From: JACOMY01 sp046233115
Lineage (GTDB): Bacteria; Pseudomonadota; Alphaproteobacteria; Kiloniellales; JACOMY01
Assembly: GCA_046233115.1 (NCBI GenBank)
Contig: JBJXHM010000001.1
Coordinates: 372,001-436,000, forward strand
Reading direction: 5' to 3'
Length of the DNA stretch: 64,000 nt
Part shown: positions 1 to 8,453 of the stretch, one piece after another
Numbering within the stretch: the first letter of the stretch is position 1
Layout of the letters: each line of letters opens with the position of its first letter
Notes under the pieces: generated by a model
The model's database searches: none
The model's input: the letters and a program-made list of their open reading frames with translations, nothing else
What the model was told of the DNA's origin: nothing
Position numbers and translations under genes: made by a program

Positions 1-2
1 GC

Positions 3-899
3 GGTACGGGTCAGGATCGCGTGTTCGGCGACGACGGCGACGATTCCGTTCTTGCCGGCGACGATGGCGACGACATCGTCAGCGGCCGCCAGGGCAGCGA
101 CAGCTACCTCTACGGCGGCGCGGGTGCCGACCAAATTTCCGGCGGTGCAGACAACGACGGCCACTTCTACGGAGGGCTTGGCGACGACCAGCTCTTCGGC
201 GGGGCGGGCGACGAGACCTCTCTGTTGGGGGACAGCGGCGAGGACGGCATTTATGGCGGCAATGGAACCGACCAGCTCTTCGGGGGCAGCGGTGGCGACA
301 GCCTCTATGGCGGCAATGCGCAGGACCGCCTCTACGGCGGTGCGGGCGACGACCAGCAGGTCTTCGGCGGCTATGCGCGGGACTGGCTCTACGGCGGCAG
401 CGGTCTGGACCTGTCGCTGGACGGCGGCGCCGGGAACGATCGGATCTATGGCGGCAGCGGTGCCGACCGCTCGCTGATGGGTCAGTCGGGCAACGACTTC
501 CTGGCCGGTGACGAAGGGGACGACTCCTATTTCTTCGGCGGTGCGGGCGAGGACGGTCTGACCGGTCGGCAGGGCGACGATGCCTTCTTCTACGGCGGGC
601 TGGGCGACGACCACCTTGCCGGCGGTGTCGGGCGCGACTCCTTCTTCTACGGTGGCAGCGGGTCGGACACCATCCGCGGCGGTGCCGACGACGATGCCTT
701 CCTGTTCGGCGGATCCGGTCTCGACCGGCTGTTCGGCGAGGGCGGCAACGACACCCTGGTGGTGGCGAGCCAGGGCGACCTGGTGTCGGGCGAGACCTAT
801 GACGGCGGCGCCGGCACGGACACCTTGCTGCTGGGCCAGGGCGCGACCATCCCGGCCGGGGTGCTGATCACCGGCATCGAGGTGATCGTGAACTACTGA
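3..899 (+). CDS. RTX calcium-binding repeat protein, C-terminal part (5' cut by window edge)
   Basis: The reading frame is open from the first bases of the window, so the start lies upstream. The visible ~298 residues are almost entirely glycine/aspartate-rich RTX units (GGxGxDxLx) that bind Ca2+ and fold as a beta-roll outside the cell. Units alternate between 9 and 10 residues. The last ~45 residues form a non-repeat cap (DLVSGETYDGG, TDTLLLGQG, then GIEVIVNY) that is nearly identical to the end of the next gene, so the two are tandem paralogues. There is no LTxxDFVWL-type tail as in the longer RTX genes here. No enzymatic domain is visible. Export by a type I system is expected for the family but no exporter is nearby. 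The internal GTG at 21 is not a real start. Confidence 0.85.
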   Translation, partial: GTGQDRVFGDDGDDSVLAGDDGDDIVSGRQGSDSYLYGGAGADQISGGADNDGHFYGGLGDDQLFGGAGDETSLLGDSGEDGIYGGNGTDQLFGGSGGDSLYGGNAQDRLYGGAGDDQQVFGGYARDWLYGGSGLDLSLDGGAGNDRIYGGSGADRSLMGQSGNDFLAGDEGDDSYFFGGAGEDGLTGRQGDDAFFYGGLGDDHLAGGVGRDSFFYGGSGSDTIRGGADDDAFLFGGSGLDRLFGEGGNDTLVVASQGDLVSGETYDGGAGTDTLLLGQGATIPAGVLITGIEVIVNY

Positions 900-1179
900 C
901 GATCGAGGGGGCCTGTCTCCACGGATCCGGCGATCTGTTTGGTTTCGGCTTCCCTCTTCGACAGTCCCGGAGGCCGTTCCAGTTCTCCTGCTCGTGCAGA
1001 AGAACGTTCGATGCACGCCTGACGGTTGGTCCCTGTACTGATAATTTTCGTGATGAGATTGGAAAAGCAAGCGCTCTTCCTCTGTTTGGATTCTATGCCA
1101 GGCAGAAGAGGCGTGCTATTGAGAGTCCACTAGGCAGCCTCGACTTGTAGATCGGGGCCCGACAAGGGGGGGCTAAGCC

Positions 1180-2937
1180 ATGGCGGTGATCTTTGGGACG
1201 ACCGGGGTCAATGACGTTCTGACCGGTACGGACGCGGTCGACAGCATCTACGGCCTTCCCGGTGACGATCGGCTCTATGGTCTCAGTGGCGACGACAGTC
1301 TCTTCGGCGGCGATGGCCTCGACTATCTCTTCGGCGGGTCGGGGAACGACCGTCTTTATGCTGGCACTGGCGGCTATGGCCTGCTCGGCAACGACGGCGA
1401 CGACATCCTCTACGGCGGCGAGTACCGCGGGCGCGGCTTCTACGGCGGCGACGGCAACGACACCATCCTGCTCAACAGCTTTGCCTACAGCTTCTCCGGC
1501 AACAGCGGCGACGACACCATCACCACCGGCTCGCAGATCGACGCGCTGGTCGCCGGGGCCGACGGCGACGACAAGCTCTATGCCGGCAGCGGCGATGACC
1601 TGATCTTTACCGGCGGTTCGGGCAAGGATCTGCTCGACGGCGGCGACGGCAATGACCGGATCTTCTTCGGCGGTGCCGACAGCGACCGGATCTATGGAGC
1701 CGGCGGCAACGACGCCTCGCTGCTGGGCGATGCCGGCGACGATATGATCTACGGCGGCGACGGCGACGACCTCAGCCTCTTCGGTGGCAACGACAGCGAC
1801 ACGATCTTCGGCGGCAGTGGCATCGACTTGCTGCTCGCCGGCGGGCCCGGCAACGATCTGATCTACGGCGGCGAGGGGGGCGACACCCAGCTTATCGGCG
1901 GGCTGGGCGACGACAGCGTCGCCGGTGGCGGCGGCAACGACAGCAACCTCTACGGCGGCAGCGGGTCTGACAGCCTGTCAGGCGGGTCCGGCATCGACAC
2001 CCTCTACGGCGGCTCCGGCGGCGATGCCTCGCTCTGGGGCGGTCTCGACGCGGACCGGGTCTTCGGCGACGACGGCGACGACTCCCTGCTGAGCGGCGAC
2101 GGGGGCGACGACGTCCTGAGCGGCCGTCAGGGGGCCGACAGCTTCTTCTACGGCGGCCAGGGCGGCGACCGGGTCAGCGGCGGCGGGGAGAATGACGGCT
2201 TCTTCTACGGCGGGGAGGGCGACGACACCCTGGACGGGGGCGGCGGCGACGATGTCTCGCTGTCGGGCGACAGTGGCAAGGACGGCCTCTACGGCGGCAA
2301 CGGCGCCGACCAGCTCTTCGGCGGCAGCGGCAGCGACAGTCTCTACGGCGGCTTCGCCGTCGACCGGCTCTATGGCGGCGACGGCGAGGACCGGTCGCTT
2401 TACGGCGGCCATGCGAGAGACTGGCTCTACGGCGGCAGCGGCCTCGATCTCTCGCTCGCCGGTGGTGACGGAGACGACAGGGTCTATGGTGGTAGCGGCG
2501 CCGACAACTCCCTGCTGGGCCAGTCGGGCGATGACTTCCTGGCCGGCGATGCCGGCGACGATTCCTATAACTTCGGCGGCAGCGGCGAGGACGTCCTGAG
2601 CGGGCGCGAGGGCGATGACGCCTTCTTCTATGGCGACCTCGGCGACGACCGGATCGCCGGCGGCGCCGGGGGTGACTCCTTCTTCTACGGCGGCAGCGGG
2701 TCCGACACCATCCGCGGCGGAGCCGACGATGATGCCTTCCTGTTCGGTGGTTCCGGTCTCGACCGGCTGTTCGGCGACGGTGGCAACGACACCCTGGTGG
2801 TAAAGAGCCAGGGCGACCTGGTGTCGGGCGAGACCTACGACGGCGGCGCCGGCACAGACACCCTGCTGCTGGGCCAGGGCGCGACCCTCCCTGCAGGCGT
2901 GGTGATCACCGGCATTGAAGTGATCATGAACTACTGA
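1180..2937 (+). CDS. RTX calcium-binding repeat protein, 585 aa, short-cap type
   Basis: A complete tandem paralogue of the preceding partial gene. The ATG at 1180 follows a G-rich stretch (about 1166-1173) that can serve as ribosome binding site. There is no signal peptide; the protein enters RTX repeats within the first 15 residues (FGTTGVNDVLTGTD). About 50 units follow, and from about residue 195 they alternate strictly between 9 residues (such as YGGSGSDSL) and 10 (such as YGGSGADNSL). The final ~45 residues are the cap ending GIEVIMNY, almost identical to that of the upstream gene. No catalytic domain is seen. By family it should be a secreted Ca2+-binding structural, adhesive or matrix protein; the route is inferred to be type I secretion. 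The 280-base spacer before it shows no clear promoter or terminator. Confidence 0.88.
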   Translation: MAVIFGTTGVNDVLTGTDAVDSIYGLPGDDRLYGLSGDDSLFGGDGLDYLFGGSGNDRLYAGTGGYGLLGNDGDDILYGGEYRGRGFYGGDGNDTILLNSFAYSFSGNSGDDTITTGSQIDALVAGADGDDKLYAGSGDDLIFTGGSGKDLLDGGDGNDRIFFGGADSDRIYGAGGNDASLLGDAGDDMIYGGDGDDLSLFGGNDSDTIFGGSGIDLLLAGGPGNDLIYGGEGGDTQLIGGLGDDSVAGGGGNDSNLYGGSGSDSLSGGSGIDTLYGGSGGDASLWGGLDADRVFGDDGDDSLLSGDGGDDVLSGRQGADSFFYGGQGGDRVSGGGENDGFFYGGEGDDTLDGGGGDDVSLSGDSGKDGLYGGNGADQLFGGSGSDSLYGGFAVDRLYGGDGEDRSLYGGHARDWLYGGSGLDLSLAGGDGDDRVYGGSGADNSLLGQSGDDFLAGDAGDDSYNFGGSGEDVLSGREGDDAFFYGDLGDDRIAGGAGGDSFFYGGSGSDTIRGGADDDAFLFGGSGLDRLFGDGGNDTLVVKSQGDLVSGETYDGGAGTDTLLLGQGATLPAGVVITGIEVIMNY

Positions 2938-3047
2938 GGCGCCCAAGATCGCGGAACGGGGACGGTTCGGGCTGGCGGCTTCACCGGCGCGTGTTCCTGC
3001 GCTATCCAGAAGGGTGACTTTCATTCACCTTCGGGAGGCACCTTGTG

Positions 3048-4031
3048 ATGCATGCCATGGTCCTGCAGGAGATCGGCCGGCCGCTGGTCTGGAGCGAACT
3101 GCCCGATCGCGCGCCCGGCCCGGGCGAGATCCGGGTCAAGGTGACCGCTTGCGGCGTCTGCCGCACCGATCTCCACGTGGTCGACGGCGAACTGGCCGAT
3201 CCCAGGGTGCCGATCGTGCCGGGCCACGAGGTCGTCGGCCGCATCGAGGCGCTGGGGCCAGGGGTCGAGGGGCTGCGGCTGGGTGAGCGGGTGGGGGTGC
3301 CCTGGCTGGGGCACACCTGCGGACATTGCCGCTACTGTACGCACGACCAGGAGAACCTCTGCGATCAGCCGGGCTTCACCGGCTACACCCGAGACGGCGG
3401 CTATGCGACCGCGGTGATCGCTGACTCCCGTTTCGCCTTTCCGCTGGGCGAGGTCGGCGAGGATGTCGCCCTGGCGCCACTGCTCTGTGCCGGACTGATC
3501 GGCTGGCGCTCGCTGGTTATCGCTGGCGAGGCGCAGAGGCTGGGCCTCTACGGCTTCGGCGCGGCCGCCCACATCATCGCCCAGGTGGCGCGCTGGCAAG
3601 GCCGCTCGGTCTATGCCTTCACCCGGCCGGGCGACCGGCGCTCGCAGGACTTTGCGCGCCAGCTGGGCGCGGTCTGGGCCGGCGGCTCCGACGAGGCGGC
3701 ACCGGAGCCGCTGGATGCCGCGATCATCTTCGCCCCGGTCGGCGCCCTGGTTCCGGTCGCGCTGAAGGCCGTGCGCAAGGGCGGCCGGGTGGTTTGCGCC
3801 GGCATTCACATGAGCCCGATCCCGAGCTTTCCCTACGCGCTGCTGTGGGAAGAGCGCCAGATCGTCTCGGTCGCCAACCTCACGCGCAAGGACGGGATCG
3901 ACTTCCTGGCGCTGGCGCCAGAAGTCGGCATCGTCACCGAGACCACGCGCTACCCTCTCCAGGAGGCCAACCGGGCGCTCGACGATCTGCGCAACGGGCG
4001 TTTCGACGGAGCTGCTGTCCTGGTTCCTTGA
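3048..4031 (+). CDS. Zinc-dependent alcohol dehydrogenase family protein (AdhA-like)
   Basis: Medium-chain dehydrogenase/reductase that would oxidise an alcohol, or reduce an aldehyde, with NAD(P). Residues visible with the ATG at 3048 as start: catalytic-zinc motif CGVCRTD with Cys38, His60-Glu61 in PGHE, and the structural-zinc cluster Cys91, Cys94, Cys97 and Cys105. A Rossmann glycine motif (GLYGFGAAAH) lies near residue 166. At 327 residues it has normal length for the AdhA/zinc-binding alcohol dehydrogenase group. GGGAGG at 3033-3038 sits nine bases before ATG 3048, which favours it over the GTG three bases earlier. It stands alone between RTX gene 2 and the XRE regulator; the substrate cannot be deduced. 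Confidence 0.88.
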   Translation: MHAMVLQEIGRPLVWSELPDRAPGPGEIRVKVTACGVCRTDLHVVDGELADPRVPIVPGHEVVGRIEALGPGVEGLRLGERVGVPWLGHTCGHCRYCTHDQENLCDQPGFTGYTRDGGYATAVIADSRFAFPLGEVGEDVALAPLLCAGLIGWRSLVIAGEAQRLGLYGFGAAAHIIAQVARWQGRSVYAFTRPGDRRSQDFARQLGAVWAGGSDEAAPEPLDAAIIFAPVGALVPVALKAVRKGGRVVCAGIHMSPIPSFPYALLWEERQIVSVANLTRKDGIDFLALAPEVGIVTETTRYPLQEANRALDDLRNGRFDGAAVLVP

Positions 4032-4227
4032 CCGCCGCGCCGTCTCCCTGCCGGCTGGCTGTACAGAGAATCAACCAAAACGATAGTTGGCCGGCAGGGC
4101 CCCGGGCAGCTTCCCAGCCACAAGCGATTGGCCGGTCGCTTGCGCGCTTGCGTCGGCTTTTGCCTGTCATGACTATTGCCAATCAGCGCCTTTTTCGAGA
4201 GTATCTTTCTTGCATACTACCATCACT

Positions 4228-4243
4228 CAGGGGGTAACCCCTG
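4228..4243. promoter_or_regulatory. Perfect inverted repeat CAGGGG-GTAA-CCCCTG upstream of XRE gene
   Basis: Six-base arms with a four-base spacer lie about 40 bases before the XRE start codon. A half-site (ACAGGGGA) recurs just before the ribosome binding site. The position suits an autoregulatory operator, but that role is inferred. Confidence 0.4.
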
Positions 4244-4283
4244 TTCAGTGTGGAAATCAAGGTTGGGAACAGGGGATTGTGCG

Positions 4284-4721
4284 ATGAGCGCCCGGGGCAA
4301 GAAAGCATCTAATAGTAGTGTTATGGTCAACCGCCATCTGGGGCAGCGGCTGCGCGGGCGGCGGATGCTGCTGGGGCTCTCGCAGGCGCAACTGGCCGAA
4401 GGGCTCGGCGTCACCTTCCAGCAGATCCAGAAGTATGAGAACGGCGGCAGCCAGCTTACGCCGGAGCGTCTGGTGGCGCTGTCGCGCAGTCTCGGGGTGC
4501 CGGTCAGTTTCTTCTTCGAGGGACTGCCGGAGATGCCGGCGACGCGGCCGCCCGTCAGCGACACCTTGCCTACGGGCTCCGGCGGCATGGATGCACAGGT
4601 TCTGGCCCTGGTGCGCAACTTCGGGCGCATCACGGACGATGCCCGCCGGCGCAGCTTCCTGCATCTGGTGCAGAGCATCGCCAGCAGCGATCTGGCTGGC
4701 GTGGCGCACGAGGTCTGTTAG
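4284..4721 (+). CDS. XRE-family helix-turn-helix transcriptional regulator
   Basis: A 145-residue DNA-binding protein. An HTH_3 domain spans about residues 19-73 (LRGRRMLLGLSQAQLAEGLG, then FQQIQKYENG), followed by an FFFEGLP segment and a C-terminal helical region. This layout is common in alphaproteobacterial XRE regulators of the SinR/CucR-like group. The ATG at 4284 is preceded by AGGGGA at 4271-4276; an in-frame start at 4176 would add 36 unlikely residues. The perfect palindrome at 4228-4243 may be its own operator. It precedes usg on the same strand. Target genes are unknown. Confidence 0.85.
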   Translation: MSARGKKASNSSVMVNRHLGQRLRGRRMLLGLSQAQLAEGLGVTFQQIQKYENGGSQLTPERLVALSRSLGVPVSFFFEGLPEMPATRPPVSDTLPTGSGGMDAQVLALVRNFGRITDDARRRSFLHLVQSIASSDLAGVAHEVC

Positions 4722-4884
4722 CAGCCACTGGCGTTTGCTGCTAACATATTGATAGTGCATGACTTTCTACTTGATCTCTCCGGCGATTCCAAGACAGGAT
4801 TTTGGGATGAGGAAAGGCAGTCCCGCCGGACGGGGCGCCGCCGTGACGGCAGGGGGGATCGAAGAAGGGAGTTGTGCCGAAGCA

Positions 4885-5163
4885 ATGAACAACGAGCATG
4901 ACCGGGGTTTCACCCAGCAACTGGAAGGCTTTCGTCTGGCCACGGCCGAGATTCTCTACTACATGCCCGATCATCCGGGCGTCCTGCAGAGCTTCATCTG
5001 GCAGCACTACGATCGGGCGCCGGACTATCCGCGGCTGCACAAGTTTCTCTCCTTCTGGCATCGGGAGATCGAGGCGGTATTGCATTCCGTCACCGTCGGC
5101 CGAAAGAAGCTGATCGCTCCGCCGAAGGTGCAGCCGGTCGCGCAGATGCTCTACCTGCACTGA
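4885..5163 (+). CDS. usg: Usg family protein
   Basis: A 92-residue protein matching the small alphaproteobacterial Usg family (historically named from a gene next to trpF). Recognisable conserved runs are LATAEILYYMPDHPGVLQ, FIWQHYDRAPDYPRL, FLSFWHREIEAVLHSV and KLIAPPK. The open frame runs upstream to 4759, but the conserved region starts just after ATG 4885 (MNNEHDRGF), and this length fits the family. The biochemical role is unknown. It lies between the XRE regulator and an aminotransferase on the same strand; trpF is not in the window. Confidence 0.8.
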   Translation: MNNEHDRGFTQQLEGFRLATAEILYYMPDHPGVLQSFIWQHYDRAPDYPRLHKFLSFWHREIEAVLHSVTVGRKKLIAPPKVQPVAQMLYLH

Positions 5164-5277
5164 TAGGACGGCCTGCAGGCCGGCTTGACCAGCCGGCGGG
5201 ATGGCTCTACTCGCTTGGGTCCGAAGGTGGGGCGGCGGTTCCGTCCGACCGCCGGGTGGCGAGGGAGCCAGAGTGCG

Positions 5278-6414
5278 ATGGGACGCTTTCCGCAAAACGA
5301 CATCATCTCCCTGACCGAGGCGCAGCCGACCTATGACCTGGCGGAGAGCGTCGGGCCGGATCTGCGCTTGGGCGACCTGCTGTCCGATGACGAGGCCGCG
5401 GCGCTCTTGGATCTGCCGCTCGCCTATGGACCGACCGCCGGCCGGCCGGAGTTGCGGACGGCCTTGGCGGAGCTGCACGGCGTCGCGCCGGAGGAGGTGG
5501 TGGTCACCACCGGGGGCATGCAGACCCTGTTCCTGGCCGCCTTCATCCTCTGCGAGCCCGGCGCGCAAGCGGTGACCACCCGCCCGCTTTTCCCCAATGC
5601 CTTGAACAGCCTGCAGGCCGTCGGCGCCGAGGTCCGCGAGCTGCCGCTGAGCTTCGAGCAGGGCTATCGCCTGGACTTGGAGGCCCTGGCGGCCTCGCTC
5701 GGCCCCGAGACCCGCCTGGTGAGCCTGGCGACGCCGCAGAATCCCTCCGGCGTCGCCATCCCACGTGAGACCCTGCAGGCGGTGCTTGCGGTCATGTCCG
5801 CGCGCTGTCCCGAAGCGGTGCTGCTGGTCGACGAGACCTACCGCGACGCGGTCTACGGCGAGGCGGAGCCGGCGGCGTCGGCCGTCGATCTGGACCGGCG
5901 CGTCCTGGTCACCGGCTCGCTCTCGAAGTGTCACGGCGCGCCGGGCCTGCGCATCGGCTGGGCGGTGACCCGTGACCCGGCGCTGCGCGAACAACTCATC
6001 CTCGGCAAGTTCAACAGCGTGATCTGTACTCCAGCGGTGGAGGAGGCGCTGGCGCTGGCGGTGTTGCGCCGGCGCGAGTCCATCATCGGCGATCGCCGGC
6101 ACCACCTGCAGCAGGCCTTGGCCAGCACCGAAGCCTGGGTCGGGCGGGAGGCAGAACTTGTGGAGTGGGTCCGCCCCGATGCCGGGGCGCTCTGCTGCAT
6201 CCGGCTGCGGCCCTCGCGCTTCGACGAGGCGGCGGTCGAGCGCTTCCGCGCGGCCTGCCGGCGCCACGGCGTCCGCCTGGGCGAGGGCGGCTGGTTCGGC
6301 GAACCGTCCGGCGTCTTTCGGCTGGGCTTCGGCCTGCTACCTCTGCCGGCGTTCGAGGAGGGATTGCAGGCGCTCTCCGCCGCCCTGCACGAGGCGTTGC
6401 GGGAGGCCGCCTGA
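5278..6414 (+). CDS. Pyridoxal-phosphate aminotransferase, class I/II
   Basis: A 378-residue fold-type I PLP enzyme. The Schiff-base lysine is Lys217 in TGSLSKCHGAPGLRIGW. The asparagine contacting PLP is Asn155 in TPQNPSG, Asp185 lies in LLVDETYRD, and the substrate-carboxylate arginine is near the C-terminus (FRLGFG). The ATG at 5278 follows GAGGGAG at 5261-5267; the frame is open further upstream but those residues (MTSRRDG...) do not look like family sequence. It would transfer an amino group between an amino acid and a 2-oxo acid; the substrate cannot be assigned. It converges on the transglycosylase gene with a 4-base gap. Confidence 0.87.
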   Translation: MGRFPQNDIISLTEAQPTYDLAESVGPDLRLGDLLSDDEAAALLDLPLAYGPTAGRPELRTALAELHGVAPEEVVVTTGGMQTLFLAAFILCEPGAQAVTTRPLFPNALNSLQAVGAEVRELPLSFEQGYRLDLEALAASLGPETRLVSLATPQNPSGVAIPRETLQAVLAVMSARCPEAVLLVDETYRDAVYGEAEPAASAVDLDRRVLVTGSLSKCHGAPGLRIGWAVTRDPALREQLILGKFNSVICTPAVEEALALAVLRRRESIIGDRRHHLQQALASTEAWVGREAELVEWVRPDAGALCCIRLRPSRFDEAAVERFRAACRRHGVRLGEGGWFGEPSGVFRLGFGLLPLPAFEEGLQALSAALHEALREAA

Positions 6415-6418
6415 CCGG

Positions 6419-7909
6419 CTACTGCTCGCTAAGCTCTTTGGCTGCTGCCGCCTTGGCCTGTTGCTGGCGGATCCGCTCGAAGGCGATGAAGTACTTGAAG
6501 ATGTTGGCGACGTAGGTGACCGGCTCGCGCCCGACCTTCTTGGAGACCAGGATTTCCACGTTGTTGAACCAGACGTTGGGATCGAGCCCGGCCTTGGCGG
6601 TTTCCTTGCGCAGCCGCTGTAGTCGGGTCGGGCCAGCGTTGTAGGCGGCCAGCCCGAAGAGATGGCGGTTCAGCCGGTCGATGTCGGGCTCGTTGAAGTA
6701 GTCGTCGATCAGGTATCGTAGGTACTTGGCGCCGGCATTGACGTTGTTCTCCGCCTTGTCGATCCCCTCGATGTTGATCGGGTCGCCGGCCGCGGTCTTC
6801 GGCAGGATCTGCATCAGGCCGACCGCGCCGGTGCTGCTGACCACGCTCTGGTCCAGCCCCGACTCCTGATAGCCCTGCGCGATCAGCAGCAGCCAGTCGA
6901 AGTCGTACTGGTTGGCATAGGTCTTGAAGAGGTCCACCAGGGCCTCGAAGCGGGCCTGCTTCTCCGGGCTGGTGGCCTCTTCGATGAATTTGGTGCTCTC
7001 CAGGTAACGTTTGATCAGGATGTTGGTGGTCAAGCTGCCGACCTTGTTTTTCTCGACGAAGGCGTTGATCTCCTTGGCGAGCTGGGGACTGTCCTTGCGG
7101 AAGGCCCAGCCGATGGCACCGCCGTCGCGCAGGACCACGCCCTCGTGCACGACCAGCTTGTCGGAGACCTCGGCCCAGAGCTTCGCCTTGTAGAGATCCA
7201 TCACGCCGGCGGGATAGACCCCGGCGGCCAGCATTTCGACCACGATGGCGTCCTCCAGGTGCTCGTCCAGCTCGATGATCCGGACCGGGTCCTCGCCGGC
7301 CGCTTCCAGCCGCTGGTTCAGCGCGACCAGGCTGGCGTAGTAGCTGGAGGAGGGGCGTACCGCGACCTCGCGGCCCGAAAGCTCTTCGGCGCTGGCAATC
7401 TCGGGGTAGTCTGCTCCGGTGATCAGCACCTCCTGGACATCGTCGGTGAAGGGGGCGGAGAAGTCCACCAGGGCCTGGCGCTCCGGCGTGATCGTCAGGT
7501 TGGCCGCGGCGATGTCGCCCAGTCCCGCCCCCAGGCCCGAGATCAGGCGGTCGGGGCTGACCGGGATGAAGATCATGTGGATCTTCTTCTCCTTGGTTAG
7601 CTTCAGGCGCTTGTTCAGCGCCTTCTCGAAGGCGGTGAAGATCTCGTAGGTCAGGCCGCGCTGGCGGAAGTCGTCGATGAAGTAGAAGGCGCGGTCATAG
7701 ACCACCAAGACCCGGATCGCCCGACGCTCCTTCATACCGTCGAGATCGCCGGTCCAGGGCTGCAGCGCCCAGTCGAGGAAGGCCTCTTCGACTTTGGGGT
7801 CGTCGGCTTCGGGGGCGGGCTCGTTCGCGACGACCTGGCCGAAAGACAGGAGCAGCAGAAAGAGACCGGTCAGGCCGGCCCGCATCCGACCACCTGAAGT
7901 AGCGCGCAT
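6419..7909 (-). CDS. MltF-like lytic transglycosylase with solute-binding domain
   Basis: A 496-residue protein with a signal peptide (RAGLTGLFLLLLSFGQVVA), a family 3 solute-binding domain at about residues 60-300, and a C-terminal lysozyme-like SLT domain. The SLT domain has the catalytic glutamate (about Glu349) in AQGYQESGLD, then GAVGLMQILPKTA and the AAYNAGP motif. This is the MltF architecture: a periplasmic enzyme that cleaves peptidoglycan to 1,6-anhydromuropeptides, with the N-terminal domain as sensor. The ATG at 7909 has GGAGGGAGG directly upstream; the frame extends 47 residues further without family character. A second ATG at 7885 is possible. It lacks an obvious lipobox cysteine. 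Confidence 0.86.
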   Translation of the reverse strand: MRATSGGRMRAGLTGLFLLLLSFGQVVANEPAPEADDPKVEEAFLDWALQPWTGDLDGMKERRAIRVLVVYDRAFYFIDDFRQRGLTYEIFTAFEKALNKRLKLTKEKKIHMIFIPVSPDRLISGLGAGLGDIAAANLTITPERQALVDFSAPFTDDVQEVLITGADYPEIASAEELSGREVAVRPSSSYYASLVALNQRLEAAGEDPVRIIELDEHLEDAIVVEMLAAGVYPAGVMDLYKAKLWAEVSDKLVVHEGVVLRDGGAIGWAFRKDSPQLAKEINAFVEKNKVGSLTTNILIKRYLESTKFIEEATSPEKQARFEALVDLFKTYANQYDFDWLLLIAQGYQESGLDQSVVSSTGAVGLMQILPKTAAGDPINIEGIDKAENNVNAGAKYLRYLIDDYFNEPDIDRLNRHLFGLAAYNAGPTRLQRLRKETAKAGLDPNVWFNNVEILVSKKVGREPVTYVANIFKYFIAFERIRQQQAKAAAAKELSEQ

Positions 7910-8326
7910 TCCTCCCTCCAAAGGTAAGGCGATGCCATCTTGTTGGGGCCACTCTAGACCAGCGCCATGCTCTTCATCATTGAAAAACGCGCTTGGCGAT
8001 TGACCGGGCCTTGATCCGCACACCGGTGCAGCCGCGCACGCACTGGTCAAGAGTCCAAAGGCCCGACAGGATTCTTGCGCGCTTCACTGTTCGTACTCTA
8101 AAGGCGCTGCAGGCCCTGGTGCATCAGGCCAAGAAAGCTGGCATCAAGCTGCGCCTCATCCCCAACAAGCTCAGGCGTCTCCTTGTCCGGACCCTCACCG
8201 AACTCCTCGGCGCGGCCGCAAAGCTTGATACTTGCCAGCGCTCGCGCATCGCCCTCAATTCAATTGCTTGAACGTTTTTCGGGGCGGAGTCCTGGGGTGT
8301 TTGCGCCACGAGGGACGGCGTCCGGT
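7910..8326. other. Gene-free spacer upstream of giant RTX gene
   Basis: Apart from the MltF promoter region at its left end, I see no supportable gene. A 92-codon frame at 7993-8271 is very Arg/Leu/Lys-rich and has no ribosome binding site. The opposite strand has a short acidic frame (about 8110-8250) without a start. Either could be a gene remnant. Confidence 0.4.
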
Positions 8327-8355
8327 TTGACGCTGAGGCTGAGTTGTGACATAAT
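8327..8355 (+). promoter_or_regulatory. Sigma-70-type promoter of giant RTX gene
   Basis: TTGACG at 8327-8332 and CATAAT at 8350-8355 are separated by exactly 17 bases, a near-consensus housekeeping promoter. Transcription would start near 8362, giving an AT-rich leader of about 90 bases before ATG 8454. Confidence 0.65.
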
Positions 8356-8453
8356 AGTGAGCGCTATTTCTGCGAAAAGTTCAAATATGAAAACGTGAAA
8401 AATATAAAAAGGTGCTCACTGGGCACAAAAACGTTGGCGAGGAGGCCCACGTC

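Noticed and set aside
4741..6267. 508-codon minus-strand frame
   Set aside because: Opposite the Usg and aminotransferase genes, which are well supported; composition typical of a shadow frame.
7993..8271. 92-codon plus-strand frame
   Set aside because: No ribosome binding site, basic low-complexity product and no family resemblance; recorded only as a spacer.
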